NCBI RefSeq assembly: GCF_040115645.1
Contig: NC_089552.1
Location: 4,650,001-4,714,000, forward strand
Length of the DNA stretch: 64,000 nucleotides
DNA from: Euwallacea fornicatus
Lineage: Eukaryota; Arthropoda; Insecta; Coleoptera; Curculionidae
Direction of reading: 5' to 3'
Notes under the pieces: generated by a model
What the model was told of the DNA's origin: nothing
What the model saw: the letters and a program-made list of their open reading frames with translations, nothing else
Database searches by the model: none
Program-made: the position numbers and the translations under genes
Shown: positions 47,301 to 58,899 of the stretch, piece by piece
Position numbering within the stretch: position 1 is the first letter of the stretch
Layout of the letters: every line of letters starts with the position of its first letter

Positions 47301-50300
47301 GCTAAAAATTGAATATATAAAACCTTGCGCCGCGACTTAAAAAACACACAGTATTTATTACACCAGTTTTTATGTTCGCCACTATTCCCTAAAAGGGACG
47401 TTTACATCACAAGTCGCAAGGGACGCAGGTCTTCTGAGGGAGTAATGACTATAAAAATCAAGTATAATACATACTATACTTTGTTCACTGCCATTGTCCA
47501 ATTCCAATAAGGTCTATTAAAACATAATTATTTTCGAGTTACTGCTCTCGGCTAAGTCGAGATTACTCGATAGGTGATATATGTATATGTTCCACTTTAG
47601 CACAAGTACTCGTAGTAGTCAATTGCGCGTCCGACTCGCTCAAAAATTATTTTGAAATCTAGTTTTAAACACCATCGGCCGATCGAAAAATTTCTACTGA
47701 GCGATGTGATGGTAGTAGGGTGCAACCATAAATTTGACATTATTGATAGTACCCAACTATGTTCGAGTTCTCACCCAATCCCTTATTCAAAGCTGATCGC
47801 TGGAGATTCGACTGCGGTTAATCGAAGTCTAATTACTGACGTCACAGATCATTTAGGGGTGTTCGCAAAATCGAATTAATGGCCGTAAGCCAAAAACGCA
47901 GTAAATCATATTGCCCATGCCAATTTAGATCGCGGAATTGTGCGGTATAATAGGTTGTGACCTATTATAGCTCACAGGACCAGGTTGTGACGGAATGACA
48001 GATGTGTAACTTAAATGGGCAACGGTACTAAAGACTTTCGGATCCCTCATTACTCCTTCTGAGGCTATATAAATAGAAACACATTCTAGCTGAGAGTCCA
48101 AAGGGTGTTTTTGTGCAAAAATTTGAGGATAACACAAAAAAATAAAGATAGATAATCATAACAGATTACCTTTGCAAAATGCAGATTTTGTAAGTTCTGG
48201 AACAAAGACTAAAAGATACATTGTGAAATTAACTTTGATAAATTCTATAATGAATACATTTTGTTTAGCAGTAAATTATCTAATAACTATCTAGTCTCGA
48301 GTGATGTTGATATGAGACATGAATCAAAGTTTAAGCGCAACGACCGTCGTGTGTTAAAATCCTTTTTACTCGCCCCTATCTATTTTGATAAAGCATAATG
48401 AAATAGGTAAAACGTAAACCCATTACTTAATCAGCGAATTTTCTATACTCCCTTTAAAATTGCGTTAATTTCTTCGGGTACGCTCACTAACAACTACTTA
48501 TATTAAGGAAGATAAAACATTAATTGTTTTTCTTCTTATGGAACAGCTTATTTTTTTAACTTACAATTTCCATAATATTATCGAGATATATTATAAATAA
48601 ATTAAGAAGCATCAAGCTAAGTTAGGATTTCAAGTGGGCCTCTAAAAACGATGAATGCCATTTGTATATGAAATACACAATGTCCAATATAAGAAGGGCC
48701 AAAATAAGAATCTCGTAAACTGTAAAATTGTTTAAATGAGGGAAAGCTAACACATTTAAATAGTTTTATGGAACAAACAGATCTATAGAATTATTTTTGG
48801 CTTTTGACTTGTTTTCACAACTTTACAGACGCTTACGGTATTGCTTATAATCTACCAAAGCATGAAACATAAATTTTTATTCAAGATGCAAAGCAAAAAA
48901 TGTGAAATAATCTGCCAAAAATGTAATGTTCATTACCTTACTTGCAACTTCAGTTTAAAGCCAATCAAACAGAATCTTAGTGATAAAATATTTATTATAG
49001 TATAGTTCTGAAGGGAAGTAGCAATAAGAATGAATAAATTTAATATTTCAAACCTTAAATAGCATAAAGTAAACCAGATTATTTTCCCCTCATGCTAACA
49101 AAACAGCTAGCAAGCTATCTTATCAATTTCCAAAAGAATATTTGATTAGATCTGGGGAAACAGATAGGTATTGGCTTTTTGTCAACCAAAACTTACATAC
49201 CTTACAGCAACCCTAATTATAGGACAGCAAAATATATGCATATAATATTACTGTGCATTTAAAAAAGATTATTGTATTAATTTAAAGTATAAATACGAAA
49301 AATATTCTAGAAAAAATCTTGGTGGGATTTACAACAGACTAAAGCAAAATGGTACACAAACCATCTTTAATAAACAAAAAAACTTAACTTTTGGTTGACA
49401 ATTAATTATTCTCCTTTTAGGAAAATCTTATTAACCGATTAAAGGTGAACCAACAATCATCAAGAGACCTTCAAGCTCTAAAATGTCGGTCATCCTCAGG
49501 ATTGAACCCACAGTATTAATACATATTACATCATTAATTTTTTTTTTAATTTAACCAATGGAAAAAAACCATTTCGATATTTCAGTTTTGCTGTTAATAT
49601 AGCAATAATTATAGGAAACTGTTATTTATAAAGACCCAATACTACAGATAAATTTAGATACAGAACCTACGATGCCACCTCCATACCCAGAGCAATGATC
49701 AGGCAACCTTGAAAGGAATTTTAAATTGTAGCAAAACATGTTTAAGTAGGTACATAAATTGGCAAAATTCCAAGGAAAAATTTGTGTTGGTAAAATTGAT
49801 AAAACTTACTCCAAGACACCTTCTTCACTCTCGACTTTAGTTGTCCGTTTTTAACGTTAGAAAACAAATCGGTTGTAAGTGAATCGTCGTACTGATTCAC
49901 ATCAGCAACCGTTGAATTACTTTTAGCCTTCTTACCACCCCGAGCTCTGACCATATTGAGATAATACAGCACAATTATTATAACAAATAACAAACATGGA
50001 GTATTAAAACCTATGTAACACAGGACGAGAATATGATGTAACTTCTACTTTTTCAATCAAAAAATGAATGAACCTCAGAACTTCTGCATGAATTCACCAC
50101 TACTTGAAATATGGATTTTGTAGATTTTTTGGAACTAGAAAACCGCCCGCGGCACGTCAGAAAACTATAAGATTAAAACAGAAAATTTGCAATGTGAAGA
50201 TAAATTTATCATACAATGTACGATATGGCACTGTATACTGGCCCCACACAAAAGAATTTTATCAGCTGCTTCTTAGCAAAAAAGGTTCAATAGGTACAAA

Positions 50301-53300
50301 AAAACTCGTTTGTACGTTGGCAACAAAGCCAAAAACCCATATAGAGAAAATTCTATTTTTGTATACAGGGATTATCCAAAAAGAACATTAATGAAAAAAC
50401 ATATATTTCTTCAAAATGATCTTCCTGTCAAGACAAGATCAAAGGTATCTCAAAAGCTTCCAAAGTTAACTAATGAAGATAAAACGGAGAATTTAAAGTC
50501 ATATTTTTAGGAGCCCAAAAGCAATGGATTATTTATTTCATATTTAAAAACTTGCACTTGCCGGAGCAACCAAGCAGGAATTTGGTCGTTTATGAAACAT
50601 CAGGTGCAATTCAAGAAACAAAAGGGCAATATGAAAGTGGATCGAATAACTATTGTAGATTAAAGGTACTTAATTTATTTTAATAGTACATTACGATTCA
50701 AGTTTGATAAAATAGTACATTGGCTCACGAGTTTCTCAAAAAGATGATTGAAGCAGTTAATTGGCAATGAATGTATTACCAATGGTTTATGAAACGTGTA
50801 TATTGGAATATTTTTCCTATTCAGGTGGAATAATTATAGTAACAAATCAAAAATAATTAAAACTTTGAAGCATCTGGTAATTTTACGATTTTAAAAAAGT
50901 TAAGTTTTTGAACACCATTTTCATGCCATTTAAATTGTTACATTAATCATAATCAACACAGCAAAGAAAAAATCTATAGCAGTATAGTAATAGGTAAGAT
51001 CGTTATAATAAAATTGCTGAGCAGTGCGGTTATGTAGCAACTGTTCCGAATTACACAATGATTTATTACGGATGGAGTATAGACAATGCTGCAGACATAA
51101 AATGAAACATTGCAGAACTTACAATGAAATATTCTTGAAAATTAGTATTATTATTAATAGTTTTTAGAAATCAAATTGAAAAAAATGGGACCAAATTCAT
51201 GAACCTCTCTGAATTTTAATCAATATTTGTTTATTTAACTTATTAAGTCACAAATTTTATTAACAATAAAATAGTGACAAAGACAATATGATGATGATAA
51301 TAAAAATTACAATTTTGAAAGTGCAGGTAAGTACCTACTTGTATAAATTGATATTTAAATTGACATAATGTCACATTTAATACTCACACTTGTAAGTACA
51401 TAGAGCTCCGTGGGAAGTCGCTTTGTCTTTATAGAAAGAAGTGTTTGTGACTGTTGAGTAACTTTATAAATACCATTATGTTCTTTAAAGAAAATTTTTG
51501 AGTAGAAGTCTAAGTTAAGACATACAACTTGTGTTAATGTGTTTAATATTTACCTCTACCTCACTTAAATCACCGACCAATATAAAACACCAATTTAAAA
51601 TGAAATGGGTTTGTAAATATGAAAAATGGCAAGAACAAATTTAAAACCAATACAAAGTCAGTTGCCTTTAGTGATGGACATAACACGATTTTAGAAGTTG
51701 ATTCCCAATTGTAATAATTAAGTTGATGATGACTGAAAATTTGGTACTAAAAATAATATTCAAGAGCTTGGGTGACAGTTCAGATCAATTTAATATATAT
51801 TGTTAAGGGATTGTAAACACAATACCCAATGAGAGTTTACCTTGTTATATTAACGAAAATTATATAATAAATCTCATTAATAAATTGATTCTGAAAATAA
51901 ACTCTTGTAAAATCATTGATGTAAACTCCTATAAGCCAATGCAGATATCCAAATGAGGGTTGGTCATGCGTGACATATCGCGTCTCACTGGACATCTATT
52001 TTGTTGGACAAGTTAATAGAGATAAAAGCCTGTGGTGCCATAGTTGATATATACTTGCGAGATCTTAGTGGGTTAATTAAGAATACATATTTCACACTAA
52101 GACAACAAATCTATGAAGACGTGAATCCTTTTTAAAATGTCATCAAATGGGCCAATCTTATGTCCATGAACCAACTTTAACGTTGATAATAAATAAGGTA
52201 AAAAGGTAACACATAATAAAAAATTATGTATGTTTAGGTCATTTTAAATATCAATATAAAAATACAGAATGATAAACGTTTAATTTTTGTTGAGTTTTTA
52301 TGCTTGAAACTGTTCAAATAATTAAAAAAACCTACAGGTTAGTCATTCTCCTGGACTCAAGCAACATTTTACCATAATATTTTTTTTCTTGGTCCACTAC
52401 TGATGATGCATTTGAGGAAATTTGAATTCGATATTCAATTTAGAAATTTTCTTATCACTTGTATTTTTCCATATCTGTGATCATTTTATCAACTCTTAAT
52501 GAAAATAATTTAGAAAACCCAATATTTTTATTCTTATTCACTTATTCCCAATACAAGATGAAAAAATTATTCACTTGAATCAAATGAATAAAAAAGAAAT
52601 ACAAAAACCATACAAGTTTCTAAATTAAATAAGAATATCAAATGTCATATAATGATCAGCTAGTGTCCTAAAACAAAAAAAAATGTATGTTAATTGGTTT
52701 ATCCTTATGGTTTCTCAGTAGAACATACTGTCACTATCTAAGGCTCCTTTCGTAACTAGAATTTACACAATATTAACTGTGTTACTGCAAAGTATTTTAA
52801 AAATATATCAATTCAATAGATAATTCAATTAATTAATTTAAATGATAGATCATATGAGACATTATTACATATGTCACCATCTTTGTCATACCACTGCAAG
52901 GTTTACACATATCTCGACATATGTTTAAGCTGTGATTACTTGATGTAGTTGACAACATTAACTTAAGAATTTCAAAACGTTGCTACATTATAATATAGTT
53001 AAAGTGTCTCATTTGCTTCAGTATATGTAAACATGTATGTATACTGATCTCCATCAATAACAATGTATTGCAGATTTTTCAAATGGACTTCTATTAGAAC
53101 TTTCTCTAAATTATGGTAATCGTGTCATTATATTTCACCCTTGGTTGTATGCATTATAGATATGGGGATAAAAAAAATGCTATTATTCTCTTATGTGGGA
53201 AGTACTGAGTCTTCTGAATGAATACCAAAGCAGACAGTAAATAAGGTAGTAGTAGAGATGTACATAAAAATCTAAGACTCAAAATAAATAGACAACAGTT

Positions 53301-53593
53301 CCAAAATTACTCAATCCTCACATTACACAACAAAGGTGTCTGGCAATAACAAAGCACTATGTATTTGGGTTGACACATATGTGCATTTTAATGATAAAGG
53401 CAGAATTTATTGATTTTAAGTTAGAGTAAAAAGAAAACTAGAAATTGATGAACTAAGGATTAACAGCTTGAATAAACATAGATATTTCAAGCAGAAAATA
53501 AGAGATAAATATAAATAAAAACATACCATTTTTAGGCTGCCTGTCAGTGGAATCAGAGGTTGTTTCATCTGGTTGAGGGCCGTTTTCCGACAT
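35323..53593 (-). CDS. 4E-T: eIF4E transporter 4E-T (EIF4ENIF1 family)
   Basis: 4E-T binds eIF4E, shuttles it and recruits repressed mRNAs and DDX6-type helicases to P-bodies. Twenty minus-strand exons join in frame to 1127 residues: 53593-53527, 45624-45471, 45353-45257, 45200-45050, 44748-44442, 44052-43870, 43724-43529, 43352-43224, 42945-42666, 42472-42339, 42248-42180, 41932-41743, 41586-41461, 41297-41058, 40394-40341, 40142-39879, 39417-39289, 36070-35903, 35820-35569, 35516-35323. Evidence: eIF4E-binding YSKEQLL (48-54), DPEKWN, DPRERIRKENDGIVLSPQRR, RRIGSGRI, PEWFSSGP followed by the Cup-homology core TIELRGFDE (270-278), SRFSRWF, NTYFAPISP, FTPTSVLRKM and C-terminal LTRWFSPDLL (1088-1097). 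The middle is Gln-rich and disordered. The last intron is 52 nt. The intron after 39289 has a GC donor and holds the nested mariner. Intron 1 is 7.9 kb. Confidence 0.93.
36543..38605 (+). mobile_element. Complete DD41D mariner with 219-bp inverted repeats
   Basis: Ends start CAGGGTGTGCAAAAATTAAA at 36543 and mirror at 38605, flanked by TA (36541-36542, 38606-38607). The inverted repeats (36543-36761, 38387-38605) are equal in length with one mismatch seen (CTATTAG versus CTTTTAG). The 2063-bp element holds one full-length transposase gene and has all the parts expected of an autonomous copy. Confidence 0.88.
37277..38341 (+). CDS. Mariner transposase, DD41D group, apparently intact
   Basis: Cut-and-paste transposase of 354 residues that binds the element's inverted repeats and integrates at TA. 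ATG at 37277 begins MKIYPKEER; the five upstream in-frame codons lack ATG. Residues 1-110 form an N-terminal helix-turn-helix region of the DUF4817 type found in insect mariners. The catalytic triad is D158 (LFSDECTF), D249 (LDGAPPHY) and D291 (SPDLTPLDFFLW); 41 residues separate the second and third Asp, matching the DD41D ('rosa') group. No stop or frameshift interrupts it. A poly(A) hexamer AATAAA at 38340-38345 overlaps the TAA stop. It lies antisense to 4E-T. Confidence 0.92.
   Translation: MKIYPKEERIDMIFILGECHKNCLLASRVYAQRFPERKHPKPAVFERLLHQFHETGSVSYKKPIARKSVTEDEENVFMVVGSVIENPNISQNVISEVTNVSQASVSRILKKHSFYPYKIQLCQELYGYDFDNRTEFCMWVLDKVAENENFFGEVLFSDECTFHNNGLVNRHNFHYYSDSNPHEYRVMRNQNRWSINVWGGILGPYLIGPYFFEGPLNDVTFLDFLWHQLPVLLEKVPLNIRTTMWLQLDGAPPHYHREVRQFLNANFKNRWIGRNGFQNWPPRSPDLTPLDFFLWGYIKGIVYNTPPTTPQDMKTRIRDAFETVTPQMLSRISGGFEKRICKCLEMDGRHFEHL
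47946..47969. repeat. Perfect 10-bp hairpin with TGTG loop
   Basis: TATAATAGGT, TGTG, ACCTATTATA: a perfect inverted repeat in 4E-T intron 1. It could be a protein-binding palindrome or chance in AT-rich DNA; the GG/CC core makes pure chance less likely. Confidence 0.6.
49810..49954 (-). CDS. Candidate alternative first exon of 4E-T (or first exon of a nested gene)
   Basis: Begins ATG at 49954, encodes 48 codons starting MVRARGGKKAKSNS and ending KKVSW, and stops at a good donor (A|GTAAGTTT) in phase 1. This is exactly the phase needed to splice to 4E-T exon 2 (45624), giving VSW-R-DEHIQNMSVG in place of the regular SENG... N-terminus. The eIF4E-binding motif would be kept, and a basic, nuclear-signal-like N-terminus (RARGGKKAK) gained. 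No acceptor precedes the ATG, consistent with a first exon. It could instead begin an unrelated gene whose other exons I did not find. Confidence 0.35.
50112..50509 (+). pseudogene. Decayed coding-like sequence in 4E-T intron 1
   Basis: Successive plus-strand frames give MDFVDFLELENRP (50112 on), then RQKTIRLKQKICN to NVRYGTVYWPHTKEFYQLLL, then KNPYRENSIFVYRDYPKRTL to a stop at 50507-50509. The pieces follow one another with frame changes, as in a degraded gene copy. The last part is basic and faintly like RNA-binding ORF1 proteins of non-LTR elements, but I cannot assign it. It starts about 160 bp from, and divergent to, the minus-strand exon at 49954. Confidence 0.3.
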
Positions 53594-53990
53594 TTCTTTG
53601 AAGGATATTCTTTGGTAACACTTGAAAAGTCAACTACAATGCTTCTAGTCTAGGTTGTACAATAAATAATCAAAAATTGTACAAAAAAAACCTATATAAT
53701 AACTTATTTTTAATATCACAGGTCGGTTTATTCGTCAACAACTTAACATACGTAAACGCGTATTATATATAATAAATTAAATGGAAAGATTGGGAATTCT
53801 TGTAAACTGGACTGATACAGAATTGAGGAAAACTCGTTTATCCTCTACACGGTACACAACAGTTGTCTAGAAAATTGTTCTCCACTAAGCAAAAATAGAA
53901 ACGTACGCCATTTGCATTTTCATTTCATTTCCCTTCGTTTACGACGTTGCCGATTTCACTAGTGTGAAAATAGATCCCTGCCCAACAACG
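53594..53990 (-). promoter_or_regulatory. 5' leader and promoter region of 4E-T
   Basis: Sequence immediately upstream of the 4E-T ATG. The context before the ATG (AAAGAA-ATG) suits translation start. CGCCATTT at about 53907 gives a minus-strand AAATGGCG, a YY1/Pho-like core often seen near TATA-less starts. No TATA or clear initiator was identified, so the transcription start is unknown. Confidence 0.35.
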
Positions 53991-54737
53991 GATTCCTACT
54001 TTGCTTTCCTTTCCTTTTCTCTCACACAGCCACTGGTATCTCAATGCCACTAGCACCTGTGCGATATTGCCATGTCGCCATAAAGTTAGAAATACGTTTT
54101 TATGTTGTATAAATGATGTTTATGAAATAAAGAAATTTATTGAAATATGTGAGAAAGTATGTAGAATAGAAATGACATTTTTTTTTTAAAGAATGATTAT
54201 AGTAAAATATTTTATCTGTGAATTACGCCATAATGGCAAATGATACTCTCAATCCACCAACATACTCAGACTGACTTGTCTCTGAATATTGTGGTGACAC
54301 TTAGTACACAGTAAATTTTCACTTAATTGCAATGCTCATTCGCAAGGTTTTTTTTAAAGAATATGAATTTTGCAATATATTTTTTATCTGGTTAGAATGG
54401 GCCGCAAATCATGTTCCATAAAGATGCTACGAATGTTTTTATCATTGTTATGGCAATATAGGCTGCTGTCTGTGATGAAGAACCTGGGTTTAAGTGCCAG
54501 TAAGTCTAACTTTGTATTTGTTTAAAAAAACTAATACAAAGCAACGGAAAAATTGCAGAAACCTAGCTATAAAGGTTTACTATTACTTCTAAATAGGTGC
54601 AATAGCATTTTATATATTAAATTTGCAGATATTTATTAAGTACCTACTATTGATTAATATTGTGTGAAATATGTTGGTTATACGAGTAAGCCAGAGATGG
54701 CAGCACATTAAAGTTTTTCACACATCTGGAACTATTA

Positions 54738-54870
54738 TACAGGGTGTCTTATTAAATTTTTACATATTCCAATTCAGATCTTTTGCTGATGGTGATAATA
54801 TATCACATGTTCAGTATTGTAGTGTTGCGGAAACATTAAATATCCTCTTTTTGCAAAGGGTGTATGAGGA
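54738..54870 (+). repeat. Mariner/MITE end fragment
   Basis: TATACAGGGTGTCTTATTAAATTTTT from 54735 matches the general end pattern of insect mariner-type MITEs. No right end found. Confidence 0.5.
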
Positions 54871-55494
54871 ATAACAAAGAAAATTATAAATAGTGCCCAC
54901 CCTCCTACTTCTCTGCACAATTCTATGCATCTTATTAAATTCTGCATTGATCTTAAAACGTCTCTTCTTATTTTGGTCCTCAACGTTGCAATGATCTTCG
55001 GAGCTTATTGTTATCGGTGATTGAGAATTTATAAATGAGGTCTTTCACATATGTTTCTATTGCTTATTAAGATTGTTCCGTGAAATAGAGACTTACAAAA
55101 AGCACCACATTCATCAAAAGCCAGATAATCCTTTCTATTAGTGCGCGACCACTGCAAGGAAGGACAAATTCATTTAGACTCTCTTATTGAGGGGTGAAAA
55201 TCAGCTGCCATAAAGTGAGGTCGAAATTGCATAACGTCAGTCGACGAATAACGGTCCATTTAGTAGCCCCCTTACGAGCACACAGCGTCAACATTTGTTG
55301 ATGAGAATAGAGGAGACCCTTCACTTTAAACTGACTGCTACGCTGCAAGATTCCTATAACACAAGGGGATGGAAATATATTTTAAGTTTGCTTTCCGGAG
55401 ACTTGAATTTTTTCACTCTTGTATTCTTCTTTTCTTGATTAGGAATACGGTAATTTCTTTTGAAATTAATTCTAATCTCTTGTTATTCATTAAG

Positions 55495-55680
55495 CTAGAA
55501 ATCCTTAGGGTGCATGCATTTGCCTGAAATAACTTCATACTTCGCATTGAGCATTGTTAGATCATCTGTATAGAAACTCGGGTCCTTTACCTCAAGAGAG
55601 ATTTCCTCTAATATCTTATTGGATGACATATTACACAGTGTTGGACCAAGGATCGATCCCTGTAGGACACCACATACCAT
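55495..55680 (-). pseudogene. Reverse-transcriptase fragment of an R1/jockey-like non-LTR retrotransposon
   Basis: The minus strand reads CGVLQGSILGPTLCNM, then about 20 residues, then SFYTDDLTML. These correspond to the (G)VPQGS.LGP.L and (Y/F)ADDL blocks of LINE reverse transcriptase in the right order and spacing; the catalytic block has T in place of A. The rest of the enzyme is absent. Only about 60 codons remain open. Confidence 0.65.
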
Positions 55681-55842
55681 TTTCAGCTCGTCTTTCCTAT
55701 GTTATTTTTACATTTATACGAAAATATACTAAAGGAAAAATCGCAAAGCTTCAAAAAATATTTTTTATTTACCTACTCAAACAATTTTAACATTCGCAAT
55801 CTTAACAAAAAACTGAAATACCTAAAATTATACGAAATATTC

Positions 55843-56045
55843 GTCCTAGAACATTTGTGCCGTGTAGATGCGACTTGAAATATTAATTTAGGCGGGGGGC
55901 AAGTGACCAGATTGCCATTTCAAACAGTTTTTGAAGTAGTGGTAGTCAGCAGTTCCCAAATATACTATGCCCTTAGGCGAAAAAACTTATTTAAAATAAA
56001 ACGTCGCATTATAATTTCTACAATTTTCACATTTCAATTTTAAGC
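55843..56045 (-). repeat. Dispersed repeat, copy B
   Basis: Inverted copy of the repeat at 31131-31335 in RAD54 intron 10. Both keep the GGCAA.(C/T)TGGTCACTTGCC block next to a CCCCC run. The two copies differ at many single positions, so both are old. Confidence 0.65.
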
Positions 56046-56096
56046 AACGATTAATGGTTATAACCATCCCTTTTACGGGGATATGGCCACGTCAAA

Positions 56097-56430
56097 TTGC
56101 TTGAATTTTCTTTGACCTTTAGAACAGACGAATTGGTGCCAAAGTTGTATAAGAGTTCTCGTGAATCTCAATCACCGCAGTTGGTGGACTCCTTCAGACA
56201 CGTCGCTATAATGCACGTTGATCTATATCCCAGTCCTTTGTTAGTGAGGTCATTAAATCGAAGTCTTCTCACAGTTTTCGTTAAATACCTCCACAATGGA
56301 AGCCTGCAGACCTTGTCTATGATGCTTACACCAGCTTCCATGATTTCTGCCATACGGTTTGGGGATCGTAGAAAGCTCCGCGAGTTGAAGACCCAAAGGT
56401 CGCACTGGCATCAGGAGTTGGATTAGATAC
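56097..56430. other. Open frames on both strands, unassigned repeat-like sequence
   Basis: A 109-codon plus-strand frame and a 61-codon minus-strand frame overlap in a stretch less AT-rich than its flanks. Neither shows a domain I recognise. Its position beside copy B of the dispersed repeat and near the reverse-transcriptase fragment suggests retroelement debris. Confidence 0.3.
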
Positions 56431-57389
56431 GTTAACGGTCAGACGAGGTTGATGGGCATTTGGTTTGTAAAACAGCTTGGCCTTTAGCTGTTGGTTGGAA
56501 TTGGGAACTCCTTTGGTGAAAATTAGTTCTTCGTTTTCATATACTCAGGAAATAAATTCCCTTTTCTGGTCTGAACATTGATCATCAGAGTAGAATGGTA
56601 TTCATGGTGATATACCAGACAACCCACTTTGGACCTAATGCATAGATTTCAACGAGCTCGATATGGCGATGATTATTGGCGATTTATGGTCTTAAATCGT
56701 TATTTTACGCAGAAATTTAGAAATAAAAAAATTAAATTTGGGTGAATCTTATGACGGATCAAACAAATATGAAGGACGACTTATGAATATAAATCGCGCA
56801 CCATCCCTCCTGCAGGTGCGGTTGCTATTGTTTATTTGCCAAATTTTCTTCCTGGTTTACCGGTAACTGGGAGTATTGAAATTACAAGAGATTTTGGTAA
56901 TGTAGAAAATTACATATGACAAATCAATGGAAAAATTCCCGATAACTTTATATTCGTCTTTGATGTAGACGTCTTCTTCGATTCCGAATGTGTCCTCCGC
57001 ATAAAGGCATGATAACATCCAAGTGTAGATTTTATGCACTTTTTGTGTATGTTTTAGGAAGAAAAGACAAGTGACCTTTAAAAGATGTTTTGAGGGACTT
57101 TTTTACCGTGTGACTACATAACAATATGGCTGAGGCCAGAGACTGGCAAGGAAACTACATAAAACTCATTTGATAGGATATGAATAGGACATTAAAAGTA
57201 CCAACAATCTGCTTTAGGTATTTTAGGAAAGCGCTGTTTCTTTCCAAGATTATGTAACTTAATTGCCACTTTTCTTAGTAGAACTAGGCAGGACAAATGT
57301 TTTAGGGCGTAATCGGTTTGCTACATTAGGGTTCAACATCTGAAACATAAACCAATTGAGTTTACAATGCCTTTCAACTAGTACCAGAA

Positions 57390-57438
57390 ATAAGAACAAA
57401 AACAAATTGATTTTATTATAATTTGTTTTTGTTCTTAT
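57390..57438. repeat. Perfect 19-bp hairpin, 11-nt loop
   Basis: ATAAGAACAAAAACAAATT at 57390-57408 is exactly mirrored at 57420-57438. It may be a small fold-back insertion, a pre-miRNA-size stem fragment or a binding palindrome; no function can be assigned. Confidence 0.7.
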
Positions 57439-58619
57439 ATATTAAGATATGTACAGGGGCCTTTAATAGGAGTTTTAGGTAGTTATAAAGACTCTAGTGA
57501 CCTTTAGTTTGGGTTCACTCCTGAAACCCTTGGTATCGATAGGGTCATTTGCGTTAAAGGACAAACGTAACAAAGAAGTTGATCGATTTACTGAATTATT
57601 AGTGTATGGACCCCATAGTGGGAGTGACGAAAAATCGTGATGAGGTTCGTTTTTGTAGAAATTAACGTAGTACAAAAAATAGGGAGTTACACGTAAATAC
57701 CTATGTTGTAGTCTGTGGGTAAAACATACCTACTAGCATCTCTTACTGAAGGTAGAGGTAATAAATGTACCACACAGATGAACTTATCAGTTTTTCAGCA
57801 GTTTTAAATTAAGATCTAATATCCTGGTGGGCCTCAGAGTAAATTCCAACATCTAGTTTATTTGTTGTAATTTTGTAACAACAAGGTGCGTGTCTGTACA
57901 TCTAGATCTGGACAGTGATTTGTCCAAAACTCCCTCCAACTTTCTTTGACTACATTGGGCGAGGGTCTGGCAGCTCACTTTATGTTTTCGTTGTAGAAAG
58001 AAGTACTTTTGAGTATTTTTTTTAATTTAGAAAACTATTATTTTCTATTTTTTTTTTCGTTCTGTCTTTAAAATCACGGCTAACACACGACACACGCGTT
58101 AGCTAGTATTTTGTTTGCCTAAGATCAAATTTCTAGCTTCTATTCGCTTCCCCACATATAGAGAGTAGATATCTAGACTGTGTGTCGAATATCGTTTTCA
58201 GCATAAATTCGACGTTCCTTGCCTGTCAAAAAGATGGCGCATATAGTCGTAGAATATTCACGATTGTGTGATATTTTCCAATTTCATCATCAAAGGGAAG
58301 GTCAGTATAGTTTACCTAAATTACTTCTCTTAAACAAATTTACTTAAATTCTATATCATTTAGTGACTCGTGTAGACATTATCTATTTCTGTACGGGCGT
58401 ATTTGTATTGAGGAATTTTACACTATCGTCTGCAATTTTTTTTCTTCACGTCTTCATTTCAACAAAATAAACCTTCGACAAGCAGAGGGATTTGACTGAC
58501 TCTTAAGTCTTCAGAATAAAATGTTTTCAATGGCAGTATGGGCTATTTTTATACAGTTTTTATCTATAAGGTCGACTTAAAGCTCAGCACCCATCCCATA
58601 AAGAATATAACCATTACCA

Positions 58620-58880
58620 GGCATGCGCGTGCGTTTGCTTCGTCGGTTCAATAGCACAGCGTCACGTGATTGTATTCAGTATTCATTTGCATTCGCTATT
58701 CGGTATTTCGTTCGCTTTCGTTATACGACTGCTAGTGATCTTTAGCTACTAAGTCTGAAATTACAGTGTATAGCAGTATCGACACACATAGTTCAGTTTT
58801 TTAGGAATTCGGTAAAGCAGATCGCATTGGCATTATTGACGTTGGTAGTTGTACTCTCTGGGCGTAGCTTTATATAAACT
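58620..58880 (+). promoter_or_regulatory. CpG-richer promoter-like stretch
   Basis: Composition shifts toward CpG-containing sequence (many TTCG, GCGT and CG steps), includes a CACGTG E-box near 58662, and has TTTATATAAAC near 58870. It resembles the 5' end of an insect gene whose coding part may start beyond the window, but no ATG-containing exon with a donor could be supported. Confidence 0.25.
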
Positions 58881-58899
58881 TGTGATTATAGATTTCAAT

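Larger units (their letters stand above)
45625..53526 (-). other. 4E-T intron 1 (7.9 kb)
   Basis: Long first intron. It holds a candidate alternative first exon (49810-49954), decayed coding-like sequence (50112-50509) and a perfect hairpin (47946-47969). The stretches 45700-47600, 48200-49700 and 50520-53500 are AT-rich with nothing recognisable. A TATA-like CTATATAAATAG near 48064 on the plus strand has no associated gene. Confidence 0.5.
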
